From Antilocapra americana (taxonomy: Eukaryota; Chordata; Mammalia; Artiodactyla; Antilocapridae), in assembly GCA_007570785.1 (NCBI GenBank), contig ML664176.1, positions 2,563,836 to 2,627,835 on the forward strand: a stretch of 64,000 nt of DNA. Reading direction: 5' to 3'. Positions 22,156 through 33,439 of the stretch are shown here, in pieces. Both the position numbers and the translations under genes were made by a program. Each line of letters starts with the position of its first letter. Within the stretch, counting starts at the first letter, position 1. The notes beneath the pieces are model-generated. The model searched no databases and had not been told where the DNA came from. It saw nothing but the letters and a program-made list of their open reading frames with translations.

Positions 22156-22297
22156 TAGCGTTTCATTTTCATAAATGCACTTTGGTTTTTCCTCCTTAAT
22201 ATGACAAACCAAAACACATGGCCTTCTCTTGATGTGTACTATGGCCGTTGTTGTGGGTTCAGTTTGGACACCCTCTGAATCAGTATGTTGCAGTTTT

Positions 22298-22420
22298 GGA
22301 GAGCGGCTCCCCAGGTCACACCCTAGAGCAGCTTGACAGAATGTCTAAGGGAGGCCCAGGCATTGGCCTTTTTGAAGCTGCCCAGATGTCACTAATGGGC
22401 AGCCAGACCTGAGGGCCACT
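22298..22420. repeat. Possible hAT-Charlie MITE remnant
   Basis: GTCTAAGGGAGGCCCAGGCA, then TTTGAAGCTGCCCAGATGTC and GGGCAGCCAGACCTGAGGG match the order of an old short DNA element (MER58/MER20-like) with moderate divergence. Confidence 0.45.
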
Positions 22421-22500
22421 TCTTTTTTTTTAATTTATTAATTTTAGTTGGAGGCTAATTACTTTACAGTATTGTAGTGGTTTTTGCCATACATTGATAT
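22421..22500 (-). repeat. Very short L1 3' end
   Basis: Poly(T) followed by TTGGAGGCTAATTACTTTAC and GTTTTTGCCATACATTGATAT: the terminal ~75 bases of a bovine-type L1, severely 5'-truncated. Confidence 0.8.
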
Positions 22501-23444
22501 TCTTCCATAAAGTACCTGGAGGTGAAAGGTCAGGGTTCTTATCAAGGACACATGCTTCTGACATTTAATTTTTCCTTTTGTGGCACCAATTTGGTGCAGT
22601 TTTGAAAAGGATTCAAGGAGAATGACTTCTTAGAGCTTACTGACTGTTTGTCCACTTTGCTGTTTTCGCCTGTCGGTGGTGAAGTGGCGTCTGCTGGTGC
22701 AGCGTGTTGGTTTTGCCTTCCCTCACTGGGGCCTGTGCGCAGTGCTGGAACTGTGCTGATCGTAATCACGCAGCTGCCTTCGGGAGGCTGGCTGAGCGAC
22801 GTCCCAGGCTCACCTGTGCTTTCACTGTGGGGTTGAGGGAAGTGATGGATGGATGCTGCCTGCTAAGGGCTACGTAAAGTCAGTGGGATGCTTTCCTAAC
22901 TAACCTGTTTCTAAGAATAGATACTGTAGTTGTTGTTCTTGAAAGGAGTTTTCTAAATAAGTGGTATTCAGGGAAAGCCTGCTTCTCTGGGACTAATAGC
23001 TCCTTGGTATTCAGGGGCTAGGGGCATATCTTCCAGCAGGGCTTATTTAGTTCAGAAGCTGAACCAGCTTTCCAGGGATGCTAAGCTCTTGGGAGGTGGA
23101 GCAATGCCATGCTTTATATGAAGTTTCTAAAATTCTTTAAAGAAGATGATCTCATGTAAGAATCAACTCCTTACATCTGAGGAAGCTGAGCCTTGTGGGC
23201 AGAGGGGGTTTTCTTGCTCAGTCCCTCAGCTGGTTCTTACTCTTAGACCACAGCCCCAGATGGTTTACCCATTGGTTAGATTCATTCAAGAGGCTAGACG
23301 ATGGATGAGGAGGTTTAAAGAGGTACTTCTATCAAGTTCAAGCCTGATTGATTGCCCAGCTCTTTTACTGCAGAGACTGATCTTAAGAGTGCAGTTCATA
23401 CATTTAATCCGGATACCTTTTTCCTTTAATGGAATTCAGAAAGA
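22501..23444. other. No recognised feature
   Basis: Unique-looking DNA. Short open frames only. Confidence 0.5.
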
Positions 23445-23451
23445 CCTAAAT

Positions 23452-23890
23452 TTTTTTTTTTAATTGGAGTATAGTTGCTTTAGAATGTTGTGTGTCTACT
23501 GTACAACAAAGTGAATCGGCTATATGTATTCATATATCCCCTCCCTCTTAAGCCTCACTCTCACCCGCCCCATCCTGCCCCTCTAGGTCATCACAGAGCA
23601 CTGAGTTGAGCTCTTTGTGTCATACAGCAGCTTCCACTAGCGATCTGATTTACACATGGTAGTGTAGGTATGTCAGTGCAGTTCTTCCTACCCTCCCCTC
23701 CTTCCCCCATGACCATGTCCATGTGGCTGTTTTCTATGTCTGTGTCTCTATTCCTGCCCTTCAAATATTTCATCTGTACCATTTTTCTAGATTCCATATG
23801 CATGTTTAATGTATGGTATTTGTTTTTCTCTTTCTGACTCTCTTCACTCTGTATGACAGACTCTAGGTTCACCCACAGCACTGCAAATGG
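23452..23890 (-). mobile_element. L1 3' fragment
   Basis: Antisense bovine-lineage L1 3' end, poly(T) at 23452-23461, then CTACTGTACAACAAAGTGAA, TGCCCCTCTAGGTCATCACA and CTTTCTGACTCTCTTCACTC. CCTAAAT occurs at 23445-23451 and 23891-23897, a short likely target duplication. Confidence 0.85.
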
Positions 23891-24012
23891 CCTAAATGTT
23901 AGCTGCTACCACTTGTCACAACAGTTGTCCTTCAAGGCCTTGAAGAACGCCAGTCTTTCTTTGTTTTCACCTCTGTTATTTTATCAAGAGTTTAAGGAAT
24001 CACATTATAATG

Positions 24013-24204
24013 GCCTGGTGGCTTGTACCATGAAGAGTCTGCCCGCAGTGGAGACCTGGATTTGATTCCTGGGTCGGGAAGAGCCCCTGGAGAAGGGAAT
24101 GGCTACCCACTCCAGTGTTCTTGCCTGGAGAATCCCATGGACAGAGGATCCTGGTGGGCTGCAGTCCATAGAGTTGCAAAGAGTCTGACACAACTGAGCA
24201 AGTA
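24013..24204 (+). repeat. Bov-tA SINE
   Basis: Degraded tRNA head (GGCTTGTACCATGAAGAGTC), B-box region GATTTGATTCCTGGGTCGGG, Bov-A part to AGAGTCTGACACAACTGAGC. The extreme 5' end is poor. Confidence 0.9.
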
Positions 24205-24825
24205 CTTTTATATGAGTACTTCTGCCCCAATAGCTCGAATTCTTACAGGATCACTGCAGAATTTTCTCATCATTAGTACTCTACCATACTCTGCTTTAGA
24301 TGTAACCTAACTTGTCCAAGGTCTCAGACCTCGAAGTGTTAGACTGCAACTCAGCTATGCCAAATGAAGAAATTCCCTCCAAATCGTGAAATGGAAAGGT
24401 CATTGCAGGAACATGGACTTAAGGAAGCAAATTCTGTCCCCAATGTTTGGTCTTGGAGAGTTTTTTAGGTTGCTTCCTTGGTTTTATTTATTCATTTTTT
24501 CCTCCTTGGTTTTAGATTTGGGGTCTTAGATTTCTGTGTCAACAGGATTCAGTGTACACAACCTAGGCAAATGGAGGTGAGTTCTACCTGTGAATCAGAA
24601 GGTTAAACTCTCCCCTCCAACTCCTTTCTACTTGAAGAGTAATATACCAACTTGAAATGCTTAGGCCATTTGTGAATCAATAAGCCTGGTACTGTCACTC
24701 TGAAAAATTGTTGTAAGTTCTAAGAACAAATGGAATGGTTTAAAAAAAACCTTGGGGAGAGATATATCTGATTTACTTTAGAGAGAAGTCAAATGCTTTA
24801 TAACCTGCTGATTATCATAATAAAA
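24205..24825. other. No recognised feature
   Basis: Unique-looking DNA. Confidence 0.5.
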
Positions 24826-24849
24826 CATCTTTAGTCTCTCTCTCTCTCT

Positions 24850-25777
24850 TTTTTTTTTTTTACTTTACAATATTGTATTGGTTTTGCCATACATTGACAT
24901 GAATCAGCCATGGGTGTACATGTGTTCCCCATCCAGAACTCCCCTCCCCACCCCATCCCTCTGGGTCATCCCAGTGCACCAGCCCCAAGCTCCCTAAATC
25001 ATGTATTAAACATGGATTGGTGATTCATTTCACATATGATAATTTACATGCTTCAATGCATTCTCCCATATCATCCTACCCTCGCCCTCTCCCACAGAGT
25101 CCAAAAGACTGCTCTATACATCTGTATCTCTTTTGCTGTCTCACATACAGGGTTATCGTTACCATCTTTCTAAATTCCATATATGTGTTAGTATACTGTA
25201 ATATTGTTTTTCCTTCTGGCTTACTTCACTCTGTATAATAGGCTCCAGTTTCATCCACCTCATTAGAACTGATTCGAATATATTCTTTTTAATGGTTGAG
25301 TAATATTCCATTGTGTATCTGTACCTTCTTATCCATTCATCTGCTGATGGACATCTAGGTTGCTTCCATGTCCTGGCTATTGTAAACAGTGCGGCGATGA
25401 ACATTGGAGTACATATGTCTCTTTCAATTCTGGCTTCCTTGGTGTGTGTGCCCAGTAGTGGGATTGCTGGGTCATATGGCAGTTCTGTTTCCACCTTTTT
25501 AAGGAATCTCCACACTGCTCTCCATAGTGGCTGTACTAGTTTGCATTCCCACCAACAGTGTAAGAGGGTTCCCTTTTCTCCACACCCTCTCCAGCATTTA
25601 TTGCTATAAACGACCCAATCAAAATGTGGGCCAAAGAACTAAACAGACATTTCTCCAAAGAAGACATATAGATGGCTAACAAACATGAAAAGATGCTCAG
25701 TATCACTCATTATCAGAGAAATGCAAATCAAAACCACAACGAGGCATCATTTCACGCCAGTCAGAGTGACTGCTATC
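24850..25777 (-). mobile_element. Young L1 with 5' inversion
   Basis: Positions 24850-25603 are antisense L1 3' UTR and ORF2 end. The minus strand is open for 118 codons (25159-25515) and includes the L1 ORF2 C-terminal peptide [20 protein letters not shown]. At about 25605 the orientation flips: 25607-25777 is sense L1 ORF2 (CGACCCAATCAAAATGTGGG onwards), the segment that lies directly upstream in L1, with about 14 bases missing at the join. CATCTTTA flanks both ends (24826-24833, 25778-25785). A (TC)n tract at 24835-24849 separates the poly(A) from the left duplication. Confidence 0.95.
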
Positions 25778-26065
25778 CATCTTTATTCTTTAGAGGAACG
25801 TAAAATGACAATAGACCTTAAAGTACTATATCCAGTACCTTACTTCTGGTGGAGGCTAATTTAGGGTGATTCTGTTGTGATTTGCAAAAAGAAATTACCT
25901 GTGGAATCTGAATTTTAAGGCTAACCTTCAGGCAGAAACCATGGCTTACCTGCATGGAAAGGTAGGGATGATTTCTTCTCCCTGATGGTACCCCCTACCC
26001 CCACCTCAGATATGAAGACAGATTCCAAGGCAGTTCTGATAGGAGATGCACTATCTCAGGAGCAT

Positions 26066-26349
26066 TAAAAAATTTATTGAAGTAGAGATGATTTACTATA
26101 TATATGTTTTTTTCATATTATTTTCAGTCATAGCTTATTACAAGATATTGAATGTAGTTCCCTGTGCTATGCAACAGATCATGTTGTTTATCCATTCTGT
26201 ATATAATATTTTGCATCTGCTATCCTCAAAGTCCCACTTCATCCCTCCCTTACACCCTCCTCCTTGGCAACCACAGTCTGTTCTCTATATCCGAGTCTGT
26301 TTCTGTTTCGTAGATATATGTTCATTTGTGTCATATTTTATTTTATTAT
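26066..26349 (-). mobile_element. L1 3' fragment
   Basis: Antisense L1 of an older artiodactyl type: AGATATTGAATGTAGTTCCC, ATAATATTTTGCATCTGCTA, CCTCCTTGGCAACCACAGTC. Target of the CHR SINE at its 5' side. A few bases of it may continue after 26649. Confidence 0.8.
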
Positions 26350-26632
26350 TTTTAAGGATTTTTACTTTTAAAAATCGTTGATTTATTTGGCTGCATGGGT
26401 CTTAGTTGTGGCACACGTGATCTTTGTCGCATCATGTGGGATCTTTTGCTGTGGTGCAGGGACTCTCTAGTCGTGGCTTGCAGACTCCAGAGTGCATGCG
26501 CTCAGTAGCTGTGGTGTGTGGGCTTAGTTGCTCCTCAGCATGTGGCATCTTGGTTCTCCCACCAGAGATCAGACCTGTGTCCGCTGCACTGCAAGGCAGA
26601 TTCTTAACCACTGGACCACTAGGGAAATCCCA
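26350..26632 (-). repeat. CHR-type SINE in L1
   Basis: Antisense, near full-length: head CACTAGGGAAATCCC at the right, B-box region CAGAGATCAGACCTGTG. Flanked by a 16-bp duplication ATTTGTGTCATATTTT (26334-26349) with one mismatch at 26633-26648. Confidence 0.9.
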
Positions 26633-26649
26633 ATTTGTGTCTTATTTTG

Positions 26650-27229
26650 TGTTGTATTTTAAATTCTAGCATTTTTGTTTTTATCTGTGTAGGATGTGGG
26701 GCACAGAGAGGGTCGTCCTGTTACGATACATGTGCCAAGCTTGGATGGTGGGTATGATTGGTAGTAAGACAACCCACTGTGCTTTGAGTAGTGTTGGTGG
26801 TGGTCATGGTGTCATTTTTAAGAAATTTGCTGCTGAGGGCCCAGGTCCAGAAAGTGCAGCTGAAGTGATCCAGATGATAGTGTACCACCTTCAGTGGGAG
26901 CAGGATGCTCGAGAGACGAGGAGTTTGCAGTCAGTTTCAGACAAGGGCCTGATGGAGTTTTGAAGAAAGTCAGCAATACAGTAAAAGCTGTGAGCAGGGT
27001 GAGCACAAGCTTGACTGTCAAATAACTGAGCACTAGGATTAGTGGGCACCCGAGGAGCGGAAGGAAGGGAGGCACAGTGTCTGTTGGGTGTTAACCCAAA
27101 AGACTCATTACCTTGGTGCATCAGTTAGATATATCTAGATCTGTCCATGAAGTGCTATTGAGAGATTTTCAGATGTTTAAGGTGTGTTCCCTGCTATCCA
27201 TCTTGCCATCATCTCATTCTTTCCTTGGC
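26650..27229. other. No recognised feature
   Basis: Unique-looking DNA. The open frames on both strands are short and overlap. Confidence 0.45.
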
Positions 27230-27300
27230 TTGTTTTATTCAATAAACATTATTTGAAGACCTACTGTGTGTCTCTGTTAGGCACTGGAGACTAAAAAAGG
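27230..27300 (-). repeat. Possible L2 3' end
   Basis: TTTTATTCAATAAACATTATT followed by GAAGACCTACTGTGTG and TAGGCACTGGAGAC, the usual order of an L2 3' end in antisense. Short and diverged. Confidence 0.45.
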
Positions 27301-27561
27301 AACAGAAGTATGTTTTAATATAACTACTAGACCTCTAGCTATTCATCGGGCAGGTACATGTAAATATTCTTCATCAAACTCAGTCCAGACAAAGTCATCA
27401 TTACTTCTCAGATTTCCATTAAGCATAAAAAATAAAACAAAAAAAATAGCTAAATCTCCCAGCCCTCAAAAAGCACTTAGTAAAATTGGGAGTCACTATA
27501 AAATGATGTGGGTAGGTGTGCAGAGAGTGAGAGATGAATGCGGCTTCATAGGAATGTTCAT

Positions 27562-27762
27562 TGGCAAAGACCTTGATGCTGGGAAAGACTGAGGGCAAAG
27601 GAGAGGGGGGCAGCAGAGGATAAGTTGCTTAGATAGTGTCACTCAGTGGACGTGAATTTGAGCAAACTCCGGGAGGTAGTGGAGGACAGAGGAGCCTGGC
27701 GTGCTGTAGTCCATGGAGTCGGAAAGGGTCGGACACAACTTAGCGACTGAACAACAGCAAAA
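27562..27762 (+). mobile_element. BovB LINE 3' end
   Basis: Sense BovB 3' end: CAAAGACCTTGATGCTGGGA, AGTGGACGTGAATTTGAGCA, AGTCCATGGAGTCGGAAAGG, then the terminal ACTTAGCGACTGAACAACAG. No open frame survives. Confidence 0.9.
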
Positions 27763-28508
27763 AGGTTATCCCAGAAAGCTTTCTGGAAGTGAGTAAAGGA
27801 ATGTCAGCCATAGCTGGTGATATTGGGGAGGGATGACGTTTCAGCCAAAAGGTGAGAAAATCCTTTCAGAAGGCTGGGAGCTGTACTTTGGAACTCCAAG
27901 ATGTTCACTGTTTCTGGGGTATTAGGGTTGGTGACATATGTGAGAGATGAGAAAAAAGTGCCAGAGGTGGTGAGCCTTTCTAGCTGGGGGCATCAGTTTG
28001 GATTTGATTCTGAAGCAGGGTTTAGCAGTAGATTTCCAGGTCACAGTGCATGATCTAGTTGGAAAGACAAAATTAATATACCCGTAGGGAAAATCACCCA
28101 GGAGTTGCAGCAGTACGAGTACCCCTGTCCCTAATGGAATTTCTGGGGGAAGACAAAGATTTTGAGATCTTTCCCTGATCTTTGACATGTGGCAGCTCGA
28201 CTCTGTTGTCGATGTTTGTTGTGGTCACAGTTCACTACAGAACAGAACTAGACCCTGTACCTGCACAGGTGAATGGAGATTTGCAGGCTTGACAAAACAG
28301 GCCATGGTTTGTGATGTCAAAGTTAAGAGTTTCGAGTTTTCACCCGGGCTTGCTGACCTGAGGGTGGTTTCCTGGCCCTCCTGGTGTGGGGCAGCGGTGA
28401 GCAATGCGTCATGTGGGTGCAGATTAAGCGAGGGTCTCCCTGAGTAGATTTTTGTAGCTGTGTTATGGTATTGAGGTTCATTGAGCTTTTGTATGGGTTT
28501 TGGTGGGG
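27763..28508. other. No recognised feature
   Basis: Unique-looking DNA. Confidence 0.5.
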
Positions 28509-28789
28509 TTTTTTGTATTTTATCTTTAACTAGAGGGTAATTACTTGACAGTATTGTGACGGTTTCTGTGATAGTTCAGCATGAAACAGCCACAGGTATA
28601 TACACATATCCCTCTCTCTCAAGCCTCCCTTCCTCCTCCCTCCCCATCCTACCCCTCTAGTTTGTCACAGAACTTTGGCATCCCTGCATCATACAGCAAA
28701 TTCCCACTGGATATCTATTTTACATATGGTAATGTATATGTTTCAATACTACTTTTGCAAGTCATCCTACCCTCTGCCTCCCCAGCTGT
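28509..28789 (-). mobile_element. L1 3' fragment
   Basis: Antisense L1 3' end, diverged: TAACTAGAGGGTAATTACTT, ATCCTACCCCTCTAGTTTGT, ACTGGATATCTATTTTACAT. 5'-truncated. Confidence 0.8.
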
Positions 28790-29917
28790 GACCAGCTGCG
28801 TATCCTTTTCTGCCCTGAAAATAGGATTCGGTAATAATCTTAAAGATAGAGAGAACTAGAGCTTCACAGGTTTTCGTGATACTGAAAAGAGACTTAACAC
28901 TAAACATCTCACCCAGAGCTGTGCTTTGGTGACAATTGGCTATTGCTATTATTGACTACTGTCTTGGCCAAATTTCACCTTTCCTTCCCCCATCTGTTAG
29001 TTTTTGCTGTCTTCTGTTTGTGGCCTGGAATTTGCCCTGTGGATTTTGGACAGTCCAGCTTTTCTGGTTTTGACCCTGAATGCTACTTGCAAGGACAGGC
29101 CTACGTGACTTCTTTCCTTGGCCTCATCTCACCTGAAAAACCACTCTGCTGACACCCCGCACCCTCCAGTCACAGGGAACAGACTGGGATCAGCCTGCTT
29201 AGTTGGAGCTGTGTTGGCCCAGGTACCCTTTGTGTATTGTGTGTGTGTGTCGGAGTGTAGAGAGGCTGGGGAGGTTTGACAGGGGGTTGAAATGGGAAGA
29301 GAATGTGCCAAAGACAGTACAGTTGATAACATCCCCTTTCATACAGAGGATGGCTTCTTGAGACGCTTTGCAAACATTAGATTTTCCTTGCATCGTATTT
29401 TTGTTCACACATGTATATGTACAGTAGTGAAGTCTATCACTCTCTGAGCCTGTAGACATTATTGTTAGATGTTGAACTTCAAGGATATTTGTTTCCATTT
29501 TGTATTGAGCCTTGATTGTCAGTAACTTTCAACCTTTTTGTGTCTTGTGGCCACTTTAGATGCTTTGCTAAGTTGTAGATTATTTGTAAACAATCTGTTT
29601 AATATGTTAGGTGAAAAGACTATTTAGAGGAACTCTAGTGAATCCTTTCATAAGAAGTAAAGAGTACTTAGGGCTTTTTAAGTGCCAGATGTTATCCTGG
29701 CAGTAAGTCCTTTCTTGCCTCCCATTGATTTGTAAGATATCCTTTTTGAAGTAAACATTGCCTCCATTTTTCCTTTTCCAGTGTCACACTCCTAGTATGT
29801 ACTAGGATTCTTTGGGTTGTAAGTGAAAGAAAGTCTACCACAGATTGATTGAAATGGTGAAGGGTTTTCAGTGGTTTTGGGACTAAGAAATAAAGTGATG
29901 GGATATGCTAGAGATTC
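28790..29917. other. No recognised gene
   Basis: Unique-looking DNA. Short (TG)n at 29238-29250. Confidence 0.5.
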
Positions 29918-29929
29918 ATGATGGCATTC

Positions 29930-30198
29930 AGTTCAGTTCAGTCGTTCAGTCATGTCTGACTCTGTGCGACCTCATAGATGGCAGCCCACCAGGCTCTGCC
30001 ATCCCTGGGATTCTCGAGGCAAGAACACTGGAGTGGGTTGCCATTTCTTTCTCCAATGCATGAAAGTGAAAAGTGAAAGTGAAGTTGCTCAGTCATGTCT
30101 GACTCTTTGCGACCCCATGGACTGCAGCCTACCAGGCTCTGCCATCCATGGAATTTTCCAGGCAAGAGGACTGGAATGGGTCGCCAGTGCCTTCTCCC
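29930..30198 (-). repeat. Bov-A2 SINE (dimer)
   Basis: Antisense: two Bov-A units around the AAAGTGAAAAGTGAAAGTGA linker. ATGATGGCATT on the left and ATGTTGGCGTT on the right look like a target duplication with two mismatches. Confidence 0.9.
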
Positions 30199-30243
30199 AT
30201 GTTGGCGTTAGGGATCTAGTTTTATGTCTACAGGACTCTTTTC

Positions 30244-30405
30244 TTAATTAATTATTTATTTGACTGTGCCAGGTCTTAATTGTGGTGTGTGGGATCTTCA
30301 GTCTTCATTGGTGGCGTGTGGGCTCTAGTTCCTGACCAGGGATTGAACCCAAGCTCCCTGCATTAGGAATGCAGAGTCTTAGCTGCTAGACCACCAGGGA
30401 AGTAC
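30244..30405 (-). repeat. CHR-type SINE, short form
   Basis: Antisense. Head ends ACCACCAGGGAAGTAC, B-box region CAGGGATTGAACCCAAG, short body, A-rich tail left. Flanks CTACAGGACTCTTTT (30228-30242) and CTATACGACTCTTTC (30406-30420) are a diverged target duplication. Confidence 0.85.
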
Positions 30406-30808
30406 CTATACGACTCTTTCAGCTTTACTCTTCTCTATATGGGAGGCCTCACCTTCATCCTGTCTTCAGCTCTTGGAAGCAACAATAGCCTCAGAGTTCT
30501 AGAGCATCCCGTCAACTGAGAAAGAGCCAGCAACTTTGAACTAGCACTGCAAGCCGAAGTCTTGAAATTCACAAGGGTTGCACTGGTTGAGGTCATGTGT
30601 TTGCCCTAAACTGATCACTGTGGCCAGGGGAAAGGATTCCATTGCTTGTACTGACTTTAGAACATATGTCCTGAAGCTAAGGAGTGATGTCAACTTCTTG
30701 AGAAGCGTAAATACAAGCAGAGGCTGTTTGTTAGAAGGAAGTAAGAAGGAAATGAGTGTTGGGAGGCCATTCATTGGTGTTCACTGCAGAGACAGGGCTG
30801 GAGTTTGT

Positions 30809-31071
30809 TTTCTTTTTTTTTTTGGCTGTGCTGGGTCTTCATTGCTGCCCATGGGCTTTCTCCCATTGCAGACAGTGGGGGCTACTCTCTAGTTGTGGTA
30901 TGTAGACTTCTCATTGCGGTGGCTTCTCCTGCTGAGACCATGAGCTCTAGGTGGATGTCTCCGTAGTAGTTGCCCTGGGGCATGTGGAATCTTCCTGGAA
31001 CAGATATTGAAACTGTGTCCCCTGCATTGGCAGGTGGATTCTTAACACTGGACCACTAGGAAAGTCTGAGT
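30809..31071 (-). repeat. CHR-type SINE
   Basis: Antisense, full body (GGCTGTGCTGGGTCTTCATT at its tail side, CACTAGGAAAGTC at its head side). Perfect 11-bp duplication GCTGGAGTTTG at 30798-30808 and 31072-31082. Confidence 0.9.
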
Positions 31072-31320
31072 GCTGGAGTTTGAACATAGTACTCCAATCC
31101 CAGAACCTTGTCATCCACATGATAACCTCCTTTGAAGTTGCTTCCCCTAGGATGATTATTAACTGGTGGCTGATAACCCTCACTATCAGTGATGTTTCTC
31201 AGAAAGCCTCAGGCCATAGTCCTTTTCATGTCACTCTCCAGGAGTCTGACTTGGGTTACATGTCTAATTGTTCAGAAACTCAGTATGCTTAACTCTTAAA
31301 CAAGGGGGTTGGGCTAGATT

Positions 31321-31480
31321 GATTCACCCTGTATTTATTGAGTGCCCTTGATGCCAGGTTCTATGTCAGGGGCTACAGCTAAAACAATATGCAATGTACA
31401 CATGGCCTCTGCCCTTATGGGCTTATTGGAAAAGAGAAGCATTGACTAAATGGTAAGACAGTTGTAAGATAGAGTTCTGA
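31321..31480 (-). repeat. Possible L2 3' end
   Basis: CCTGTATTTATTGAGTGCCC, then ATGCCAGGTTCTATGTCAGG and GGCCTCTGCCCTTATGGGCT: diverged L2 block order in antisense. Confidence 0.5.
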
Positions 31481-31755
31481 CACATGCCTGGCCCTTAGCA
31501 AATAGTTAATGAAAATAATCACATAAATACATACTTAAAGCCATGTTCAGTTCTACTATACGGAGCCATAGGGCAGCTACAGGAGGACTAGAGTGAATAA
31601 GTACCCAAGATGGGGCCTGAGGGGAGTGTCATTTAGAGCCTGGAGCTGCTGTGAAGGCCAGTGAGACCTTTGTGATGCATCTGGCCCTCAGGGAATCTGA
31701 TAGCCTTCCGATCCCCACAGTCTAAGAGGTAATTGAGAGGTCACATCAAGTCTTG

Positions 31756-31960
31756 TTTTTTCTTTTAACTTTTAATTTTATATTGGAGTATATTTGATTA
31801 ACAGTGGTGTGTTAGTTTCAGTTGTACAACAAAGTGATTCCGGTATACGTAAGCCTGGGTCTGTTCTTTTTCAAATTGTTTTCCCAGTTAGATTGTTCTA
31901 TAAGGTTGTTATATAATATTGAGCAGAGTTCCCTGTGTAGGTCATCCTTCTCTCTCCAAG
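31756..31960 (-). mobile_element. L1 3' fragment
   Basis: Antisense L1 3' UTR: TTTTATATTGGAGTATATTTG, GTTGTACAACAAAGTGATTC, GAGCAGAGTTCCCTGTGTAG. 5'-truncated. Confidence 0.8.
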
Positions 31961-32088
31961 CTCCATATGAAAAGTTACCTATAGTTTTCTTTATTGTAAT
32001 TATATGTGTTCTTAGAGTTAATCTCTCCATGAATCTGTTCTTCAATGTGTTCAGTAGTCCAGATGTCAAATTCCTTCAAAATGTTCCT

Positions 32089-32432
32089 TAATGAATAGAT
32101 AAAGGTGCACATACACACGACAGACTATTGTTTAGCCATGAAAAGGAGAGAAATCCTGCCGTTTGTGACAACCATGGATGTGTGGACCTTGAGGCTATTA
32201 TGCTGAGTGACTGTGTCAGAGAAATACTGTGTAATATCACTTCATGGAATCTAAAACAGCAAAACTCACAGAAACAATAGAATGGTGGTTGCCAGGGGCT
32301 GGCAGGTGGGATTAATGGGAAAATATCCATCAAAGAGGACAAAATTCCAATTACAAGATAAATATGGGGGGTCTAATGTACTGTAAGGCGATTATAGTCA
32401 ATACTGTATTATATACTTGAAAGTTGAAAAAA
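32089..32432 (+). mobile_element. Older L1 (L1MA-like) ORF2 end and 3' UTR
   Basis: Sense L1 remnant: TAATGAATAGATAAAGGTGC, GCTATTATGCTGAGTGACTG, AATGGTGGTTGCCAGGGGCT, then ATAGTCAATACTGTATTATA. Its 3' UTR type differs from the antisense fragment at 31756, so it is a separate and older insertion. Confidence 0.75.
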
Positions 32433-33402
32433 TAATGTTCCTTATTTCTTCAGACCTTCAAAAATTATTGTGGAAGTTTCTTGTCTGTAATGGGTATGCA
32501 CTGAGTGGTCCAAGCCTAGTTCTGTATCTCTTCCATAGTACCCTCAACCTCCTCGAGTTCAGGGCACCCCTTCTTCCAGACTCTCAGGACGTATAGTCCA
32601 TGCTTCCTGTGGGGCATCTGTATTCTCAGCCATCTTTTCATGGGTCATTCCAAAAGGTGATACATAATGATAATAGAAAGGACAGTGTGAGGTTTATCAT
32701 GTATTTCTAGAAAAACTCGTCTCCAGACACCTGGGGAAAAACCTGCACACTGTGGATAGGAAGGGTCATATTTGCCTGAGAAGAATAGAGGTGAATTTCA
32801 TAATCTTGCAAAGATTCTAGGGTCTGATCTGCTTTGGAACGTTTTTCATTTTCTGGCACAACTGTTCCTAACTTACCTGCCACCAAACCATCCTATACCC
32901 TCTCTCCTTCTACCCTGTGATCATCTACTCTTTCCGGGAGAAAGACCTTTTAAAAGCAAGTTCGAGTCCAGTTACCAAAAAAAGTGACTGTGTGCTATTT
33001 CCATGCTGATTTGTAATAGAAATAAAGAAACATTATCAGGATAAGTTAGCTCTATTATAGTTTTCCTTGTTCCCATATCGGCAGGGACAGCATAGTCATT
33101 GCATTAATAGCCTAAGTTGGTGGAGATTTGGGGGTGACCTCACAAAACAGCTCACTGTGTGTATTACTTTTTTTTTTCTTTTACCGATTGATATGTATGG
33201 GGAAATGGGGAATGGAAAACAATACATTTCTTTGCTCTTCCTTTATAGCTTACTTGTTGCAATATGATTAAAGTATTTGGGGGGAAGTCCACATTTTTCT
33301 GTAGAGGAGAAAAGTTAAATGGTGGGGAAAAGGTAGGTTGATAGGATAAGAATGAGGAAACTTCTCTTTAACCTTGCAGCTGCAACGTATGTCTTATCCT
33401 AC

Positions 33403-33408
<6 letters not shown>
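32433..33408. other. No recognised feature
   Basis: Unique-looking DNA. Confidence 0.5.

Positions 33409-33433
<25 letters not shown>
33409..33433. repeat. (TG)n microsatellite
   Basis: About twelve pure TG units. Confidence 0.9.

Positions 33434-33439
<6 letters not shown>

Noticed and set aside
25159..25515. 118-codon minus-strand frame as a host gene
   Set aside because: It is the L1 ORF2 C-terminus within a 5'-inverted, truncated insertion.
31756..32432. Antisense plus sense L1 pieces as a fourth 5'-inverted L1
   Set aside because: The sense piece carries a different, older L1 3' UTR and no shared target duplication was found.
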